This document shows, piece after piece, positions 59,328 through 64,000 of a DNA stretch of 64,000 bases; positions within the stretch are counted from its first letter, which is position 1; each line of letters opens with the position of its first letter. The notes below the pieces were generated by a model, which saw only the letters and a program-made list of their open reading frames with translations, ran no database searches and was not told the origin of the DNA. Source of the stretch: Streptomyces sp. NBC_01476 (GTDB lineage: Bacteria; Actinomycetota; Actinomycetes; Streptomycetales; Streptomycetaceae); contig NZ_CP109446.1 of NCBI RefSeq assembly GCF_036227265.1, positions 7,829,001 to 7,893,000 on the forward strand, in the 5' to 3' direction. The translations under genes and the position numbers were made by a program.

Positions 59328-60425
59328 ATGAAGATCACTCATGTCGAAGTCCACCGGATCGACGTTCCCGCGGCCGATCCGCCCTTCCGCTGGCGGGAGG
59401 GACTGAGCGGCAGCGCTCCGGTGGGTGACGGCGCGGTCCTGCGGATCGGCACCGACGAGGGCGCCGAGGGGGTGGCGCTGTTCGCCCGGCCGGGAGCGGC
59501 CGCCACCTTGCAGGACCTGGTGGACCGGGTCTTCCGCGACGAACTCGTCGGCCAGGACCCGCTGCGCCGCGAATGGCTCTGGCACCGGGTGTGGGAGCTC
59601 GACCGCATCCACGAACTCCCGCTCCCCACCCTCGGCCTCATCGACACCGCCCTGTGGGACCTGGCCGGACGGATCGACGGCCGCCCGGTCTGGCAGCTGC
59701 TCGGCGGCTTCCGCGACGCCATCCCCGCCTACGCCTCCACCTCCACCTTCGCCACGACCGAGGAGTTCCTCGACGTCGCGGACCAGTGCCTCGAACTCGG
59801 CTACCGCGGCATCAAACTGCACGCCTGGGGCGATGCCCGCCGGGACGCGGCGCTCTGCCTGGCCCTGCGCGAGCACGTCGGCCCCGACGTACCGCTGATG
59901 TACGACGGCTCGGCCGGCTTCGACCTGCCCGACGCGATCCGCCTGGGCAAGGCCCTCGCCGAGGCGGACTACCTCTGGTACGAGGAGCCGATCCGCGAGT
60001 TCAGCATCAGCGCGTACCGGACCCTGGCCGCGTCCGTCACCGTGCCGCTGCTGGTCGCCGAGACCTCCGACGGCGTCCACATGAACTCCGCCGACTTCAT
60101 CCGGGCCGGCGCCGCCACCTTCGGGGTACGGGCAGGCACCACCCTGCGCGGCGGCATCACCGGGGCCATGCGCACCGCCCACCTGGCCGACGCCTTCCGG
60201 CTGCGCGCCGAGGTGCACGGCTCCGACATCCCCAACCACCACCTGTGCATGGCGATCTCCAACACCACGTACTACGAGTCCCTCGTCACCGCGACGAGGG
60301 TGGTGCGCGAGCGCCATGTGGACAGCCGCGGGCTCGTCCACGCGCCCACCGGCCCCGGTATCGCCCTTCCGCTCGACTACGGCTACGGACCCGAACTCCA
60401 GCGCTTCGTCGAGCAGCCCAGCTGA
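59328..60425 (+). CDS. Enolase-superfamily acid-sugar dehydratase candidate
   Basis: A 365-residue mandelate racemase/muconate lactonizing-type enzyme. Capping domain at the N-terminus, then the barrel with Lys163-x-His165 (GIKLHAWGD), metal ligands Asp193 (MYDGSAG), Glu219 (WYEEP) and Glu245 (VAETSDG), and His297 (VHGSDIPNHH). This set fits dehydration of a sugar acid by abstraction of the proton beside the carboxylate. The neighbouring FCD regulator, mutarotase and importer suggest a deoxy-sugar acid such as fuconate or rhamnonate, but that is inference. Confidence 0.85.
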   Translation: MKITHVEVHRIDVPAADPPFRWREGLSGSAPVGDGAVLRIGTDEGAEGVALFARPGAAATLQDLVDRVFRDELVGQDPLRREWLWHRVWELDRIHELPLPTLGLIDTALWDLAGRIDGRPVWQLLGGFRDAIPAYASTSTFATTEEFLDVADQCLELGYRGIKLHAWGDARRDAALCLALREHVGPDVPLMYDGSAGFDLPDAIRLGKALAEADYLWYEEPIREFSISAYRTLAASVTVPLLVAETSDGVHMNSADFIRAGAATFGVRAGTTLRGGITGAMRTAHLADAFRLRAEVHGSDIPNHHLCMAISNTTYYESLVTATRVVRERHVDSRGLVHAPTGPGIALPLDYGYGPELQRFVEQPS

Positions 60426-60475
60426 ACCGCCGAACACGAACAGATGTGAACCGACGTGAACAGAAAGGCAAGACG

Positions 60476-61864
60476 ATGAGGTCTTCCGGATCTCCGAGAA
60501 CCGGCCTGCGCCGCACCGCCGTACGGGCCGGCGCCGCGCTGCTGGCCATGGTGACCGCCACCGTGCTGGCCGGCTGTGCCAGCGCCGACACCGCGCCGAA
60601 GTCGGACACGGCCGGGCAGTCGGCGTTCAAGCCGGCCCCCCAGAAGGACGGTTCCCAGATCACCGTCTGGGCGGACTCCACCCGCCTGCCGGCGGTGCAG
60701 GCGTACCAGAAGTCCCACCCCGGCGTGAAGATGAAGATCGTCACCTACGACGGCGGCGCGGACGGCTCCACCTACCTGCAGACGAAGGTCCAGCTCTTCG
60801 ACCGGACCGGCAGCGGGTGGCCCGATGTCGTCTTCGGCACCCCGACCGACGTCACCTGGGCCTCGGCCCCCACCAAGCCGGGTGCGACCCCGTTCGCGGC
60901 GCCCCTGGACCAGAAGCTGGTGCCGCAGAGCACGCTGGACGGTTTCGCCAAGGGCTCGCTGACCCCCTGCCAGTTCAACGGCCACACCTACTGCCTGCGC
61001 AACGACATCGCCCAGGTCGTGCTCTGGTACAACAAGAAGCTGATGGACCAGTGGGGATACCAGGTCCCCACCACCTGGGCGCAGTACGAGGCGCTCGGCG
61101 AGCAGGTCGCCAAGGAGCACCCCGGGTACCTGGTCGGCTCGGTCGGCGACACCAACTCCCAGGAGTCGTACCTGTGGTCCAGCCAGTGCCCGGCGTTCAG
61201 CCTGGTCAAGGCGGACACCCTGCGGGTGGCGCTGCAGGACCCGAAGTGCACCCGGATGGCGACGCTGCTCGACAAGCTGATAGCCGCCAAGGCCGTCACC
61301 ACACAGGGCTTCTTCAGCCAGGGCTTCGCCAAGAGCGGCGGCTCGAAGGTCCTGATGGCCTACGGTCCCTCGTGGTACGGCCAGTACCTGTTCAAGGCCG
61401 CCTTCAACACCCCCGCCAAGCAGATGGCCGCTGCGCCGCCGCTGACCTGGCCCGGTGAGACCACCGCCTCGACCGGCAACGTCGGCGGCGGCGTGTGGAT
61501 GGTCTCGGCGCACAGCGCCAACCTCAAGGCGTCCACCGACCTGGCCGCCTGGCTCACCACCTCCAACGACAACCAGGCGTCGGCGCCCACCTACCCCGCC
61601 TACACCGCGGCGGCCACCGCGTGGCTGGCCAACCCGGCCAACCGCGACTACTTCGCCACCGACGTCAGCGGCCCGTTCCAGCAGGCGGCCGGCGAGGTGT
61701 GGACCGGCTGGTCGAACACCAAGTTCTCCGACGCGACCGCCTGGTCCAGCGTCGTCCTGCCGGCGCTGACCGCGGGCAAGACCCTCACCGAGACGCTGCC
61801 CGCCTGGCAGAGCGCGATCAGCGACGAGGCCAAGGCCGACGGATACCAGGTGACCAACCAATGA
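60476..61864 (+). CDS. Sugar ABC transporter substrate-binding lipoprotein
   Basis: A 462-residue SBP_bac_1 lipoprotein: lipobox VLAGC with Cys34, then SQITVWADSTRLPAVQAYQKSHPGVKM. It follows the dehydratase gene by 50 bases. It would bind the released saccharide outside the cell for the two permeases. AAAGG precedes the ATG. The stop overlaps the next ATG (ATGA). Confidence 0.92.
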   Translation: MRSSGSPRTGLRRTAVRAGAALLAMVTATVLAGCASADTAPKSDTAGQSAFKPAPQKDGSQITVWADSTRLPAVQAYQKSHPGVKMKIVTYDGGADGSTYLQTKVQLFDRTGSGWPDVVFGTPTDVTWASAPTKPGATPFAAPLDQKLVPQSTLDGFAKGSLTPCQFNGHTYCLRNDIAQVVLWYNKKLMDQWGYQVPTTWAQYEALGEQVAKEHPGYLVGSVGDTNSQESYLWSSQCPAFSLVKADTLRVALQDPKCTRMATLLDKLIAAKAVTTQGFFSQGFAKSGGSKVLMAYGPSWYGQYLFKAAFNTPAKQMAAAPPLTWPGETTASTGNVGGGVWMVSAHSANLKASTDLAAWLTTSNDNQASAPTYPAYTAAATAWLANPANRDYFATDVSGPFQQAAGEVWTGWSNTKFSDATAWSSVVLPALTAGKTLTETLPAWQSAISDEAKADGYQVTNQ

Positions 61865-62793
61865 CGCTGCCGGCCACCCGGCGCGTCACCGTCTCCACCC
61901 CCCGCCGCGGCACCTCGCCGCGGCGGCGGGCGGGCGGGGCCGCGGGCTACTTCTTCATCGCCGGATACACGCTCCTGCTGCTCGCCTTCGGCGTCTTTCC
62001 CACCTGCTACGCCTTCTATCTGGCTTTCACCAACGACGCGGGCCAGTTCACCGGGCTCAACCAGTTCACCAAGGTGGCGCGGGACTACCGCTTCGTGCCC
62101 GCCTTCAGCCATGTGCTGGTCTACCTGGTGATGTGGCTCGTCGTCCTGGTGGTCCTCACCGTGCTGACCGCCGTCGTGCTGCGCGGCCGGGTCCGCCCCG
62201 GCCTGTCGGCGCTGCTGCGGTTCCTCTACTACATCCCCGGCGCACTGGCCGGCGTCGCCAGCGTCCTGGTGTGGCTCTTCATGCTCGACCCCGACGTCAG
62301 TCCGGTCTCCTGGCTGCTGAAGTCGTTCGGCCTGGACAGCTTCGCCGCGGTGCTCGCACCCGGCAATCTGCCGGTGATCTTCGTACTGATCGCCTTCTGG
62401 ACCGGCGCCGGCGGGTGGATGGTCGTGATGTACGGGGCGCTGAACAACATCCCCGACGAGGTGCTGGAAGCCGCCCGGATGGACGGCGCCGGGCCCTGGC
62501 GGACCGCCTGGTACATCCAGATCCCGATGATCAAGCAGTGGATCGCCTATATGACGATCCTCGCCTTCGCGGCCGGCACCCAGTTGTTCGTCGAGCCGCA
62601 ACTCCTGCAGACCGCCAGCCTCGGCCGGGTCAGCCCCGCCTGGTCGCCCAACCAGCTCGCGTACGTCTACGCCTTCCAGCAGGGCGACTTCAACGGCGCC
62701 GCCGCGATCTCGGTCTTCCTGCTGGCCCTCGGTCTGCTCTGCGCCGGGCTGCTGGTGGCCCGCTCGGACATGTTCACGTTGGATGAGAAATGA
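61861..62793 (+). CDS. Sugar ABC transporter permease (MalF type)
   Basis: A 310-residue permease with six helices. The first is GYFFIAGYTLLLLAFGVFPTCYAFYLAF, and the EAA loop is VLEAARMDGAGPWRTAWYIQIPMI near residues 201-224. It overlaps both neighbours by four bases, giving a tightly coupled importer operon. No ATPase gene is present, so a shared ATPase is likely. Confidence 0.93.
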   Translation: MTLPATRRVTVSTPRRGTSPRRRAGGAAGYFFIAGYTLLLLAFGVFPTCYAFYLAFTNDAGQFTGLNQFTKVARDYRFVPAFSHVLVYLVMWLVVLVVLTVLTAVVLRGRVRPGLSALLRFLYYIPGALAGVASVLVWLFMLDPDVSPVSWLLKSFGLDSFAAVLAPGNLPVIFVLIAFWTGAGGWMVVMYGALNNIPDEVLEAARMDGAGPWRTAWYIQIPMIKQWIAYMTILAFAAGTQLFVEPQLLQTASLGRVSPAWSPNQLAYVYAFQQGDFNGAAAISVFLLALGLLCAGLLVARSDMFTLDEK

Positions 62794-63704
62794 CCCAGAC
62801 CACCCTGCCCCTGAGCGCGCCGGGCCGGCGCGCCACGCCGTCGCGTGCCGTCTCGGTCGCGGTCGTCGCCGTCCTGCTGGCCGCGCTGCTGGTGTTCTTC
62901 GTGCTGCCGGTGATCTGGCTGCTGCTGGCGCCGTCGAAGACCGCCGGCCAGATCGTGCACGACAACCCGCTCTCCTTCGGCTCCTTCCAGCAGATCGGCG
63001 CGGCCTGGCGGCACCTGTTCGCCTTCCAGGACGGCGCGGTGCTGATCTGGCTGCGGAACTCCGCGGTCTACTCGGTCGGTTCGCTGGTGCTGACGCTGCT
63101 CACCAGCCTGCCGGCCGGTTACGCCCTGGCCCTGACCCGGTTCCGCGGGCGCAAGACGCTGCTGGTCATCACGCTGGTGACGATGATCATGCCGTCGGCG
63201 ACGCTGGTGCTGCCGATCTTCCTGGAGCTCAACCGGTTCCACCTCATCGGCACCGTCTGGTCGGTGATCCTGCCGTTCTCGTTCTACCCGTTCGGCGTGT
63301 ACCTGGTGTACATCTACTTCGCCACGAGCCTGCCGCGCGACCTGCTGTCGGCGGCCAGGATCGACGGCTGCAGCGAGTGGCAGCTCTTCACCCGGATCGC
63401 CCTGCCGCTGGCGAAGCCGGTCGTCGGGCTGGTGGCGTTCTTCAGTTTCGTCGGCAACTGGAACAACTTCTTCCTGCCGTACCTGGTCCTCCCCAACAGC
63501 GACGAGTTCCCGATCCAGGTCGGCCTGAACCAACTGCTCAGCTCCACCCCGTCGTTCAACCCGGTGGCAGGAGCCGGTCTGAACATCACCATCCCCGAAC
63601 TCTCGCTGGCGATCATCGTCGCCATCCTGCCGGTCCTGGTCCTCTTCCTCTTCTCGCAGCGCACCCTGGTCTCCGGCATGCTGGCCGGCGCGACGAAGGA
63701 GTGA
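62790..63704 (+). CDS. Sugar ABC transporter permease (MalG type)
   Basis: A 304-residue permease with six helices and the EAA-type loop LLSAARIDGCSEWQLFTRIALPLAKP near residues 185-210. ATG overlaps the preceding stop. It is the last gene of the locus, followed after 36 bases by the convergent prephenate dehydratase gene. Confidence 0.93.
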   Translation: MTQTTLPLSAPGRRATPSRAVSVAVVAVLLAALLVFFVLPVIWLLLAPSKTAGQIVHDNPLSFGSFQQIGAAWRHLFAFQDGAVLIWLRNSAVYSVGSLVLTLLTSLPAGYALALTRFRGRKTLLVITLVTMIMPSATLVLPIFLELNRFHLIGTVWSVILPFSFYPFGVYLVYIYFATSLPRDLLSAARIDGCSEWQLFTRIALPLAKPVVGLVAFFSFVGNWNNFFLPYLVLPNSDEFPIQVGLNQLLSSTPSFNPVAGAGLNITIPELSLAIIVAILPVLVLFLFSQRTLVSGMLAGATKE

Positions 63705-63740
63705 AGGCGGACGGCCCGGCGGGGCGGGAGCGCCGGAGCC

Positions 63741-64000
63741 CTACGCGCCGCGGCTGACCAGGCGGTGCGGGTGCGCGGGATACACGCCGAGGTTGCGTAC
63801 CTCGGAGGAGAAGAAGGCGAGCTCCTCCAGCGCCAGCGCCACCCGCGGTTCTTCGGCGTGGCCGTCGATCTCGATGTAGAACCGGCTGGCGTGGAGCCCG
63901 GCGCCCATCTGGTAGCTCTCGATCTTGGTGATGTTGACGGCGTTGCTGGAGAAGCCGCCCAGCGCCTTGTACAGCGCGCTGGGGATGTTGCGGACGGTGA
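63741..64000 (-). CDS. pheA: Prephenate dehydratase, C-terminal ACT domain (partial)
   Basis: The 3' end of a gene that runs off the window. The 85 visible codons read NIPSALYKALGGFSSNAVNITKIESY, then ASRFYIEIDGHAEEPRVALALEEL. This is the phenylalanine-binding ACT domain of prephenate dehydratase, with the GxLxxAL-like and ESRP-equivalent positions modified (KIESYQMGAGLHASRF). The enzyme converts prephenate to phenylpyruvate and is feedback-inhibited through this domain. The start is beyond 64000. Confidence 0.88.
   Translation of the reverse strand, partial: TVRNIPSALYKALGGFSSNAVNITKIESYQMGAGLHASRFYIEIDGHAEEPRVALALEELAFFSSEVRNLGVYPAHPHRLVSRGA

Noticed and set aside
55037..59338. 1433-codon minus-strand open frame opposite the beta-helix gene
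   Set aside because: It is antisense to a protein with clear signal peptide and domains; the predicted product is a Val/Gly/Asp-rich shadow.

Overview
The window reads as chromosome from a high-GC actinomycete, most likely a Streptomyces or another Streptomycetaceae. Codons end almost always in G or C, GTG starts and AGGAGG-type ribosome sites are common, and many secreted or lipoprotein sugar-uptake proteins and actinomycete-type families (a roadblock protein, ROK and LacI regulators, a LutABC set) are present. I see no rRNA, tRNA, CRISPR array, insertion sequence or phage module. The window starts just before a small gene and ends inside a prephenate dehydratase gene.

0-21.6 kb is mostly housekeeping or lineage-typical: a MOSC protein, a NADAR protein, a CoA-disulfide-reductase-like flavoprotein, a methyltransferase and a YnfA-like membrane protein head to head, a roadblock protein, a large unknown protein, TesB thioesterase, a Ski2-like helicase, a YdjM-like membrane protein, a heterodimeric ABC exporter with one apparently dead ATP site, an L,D-transpeptidase lipoprotein, a secreted alpha-amylase with a starch-binding domain, MscL with a zinc-ribbon tail, and a MarR regulator divergent from an ABC exporter across an interlocked palindrome.

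21.6-36.9 kb is an L-rhamnose island. On the minus strand rhaI, a fused rhamnulose-1-phosphate aldolase/lactaldehyde dehydrogenase and rhaB run into lutA-lutB-lutC. L-rhamnose would give dihydroxyacetone phosphate plus L-lactate, and LutABC would oxidise the lactate to pyruvate. On the plus strand lie a rhamnose-type ABC importer, rhaM mutarotase and a LacI regulator. Five copies of a TGAA-N4-TTCA operator lie only in the control regions of these genes, two of them beside good sigma-70-like promoters. lutB and lutC carry an extraordinary C/A-rich coding-strand bias that stops close to the gene ends.

36.9-51.2 kb is a second carbohydrate locus: a minus-strand operon (MDR dehydrogenase, sugar-phosphate-isomerase-like TIM barrel, two six-hairpin-type glycosidase-like proteins) divergent from an ABC sugar importer, a ROK regulator and a Gfo/Idh/MocA oxidoreductase. 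The two operons appear to share one -35 element. A secreted GH92 alpha-mannosidase faces them across a 20-bp perfect stem. A two-component system and a small secreted protein follow.

54.3-63.7 kb is a third locus: a DUF718 mutarotase, an FCD-type GntR regulator with a family-matching operator, a large secreted beta-helix protein with duplicated FN3-F5/8C modules, an enolase-superfamily acid-sugar dehydratase candidate and an ABC importer. It looks like a complete find, release, import and degrade unit for an unidentified deoxy-sugar or sugar-acid glycan. The second and third loci are the best candidates for systems not yet described.
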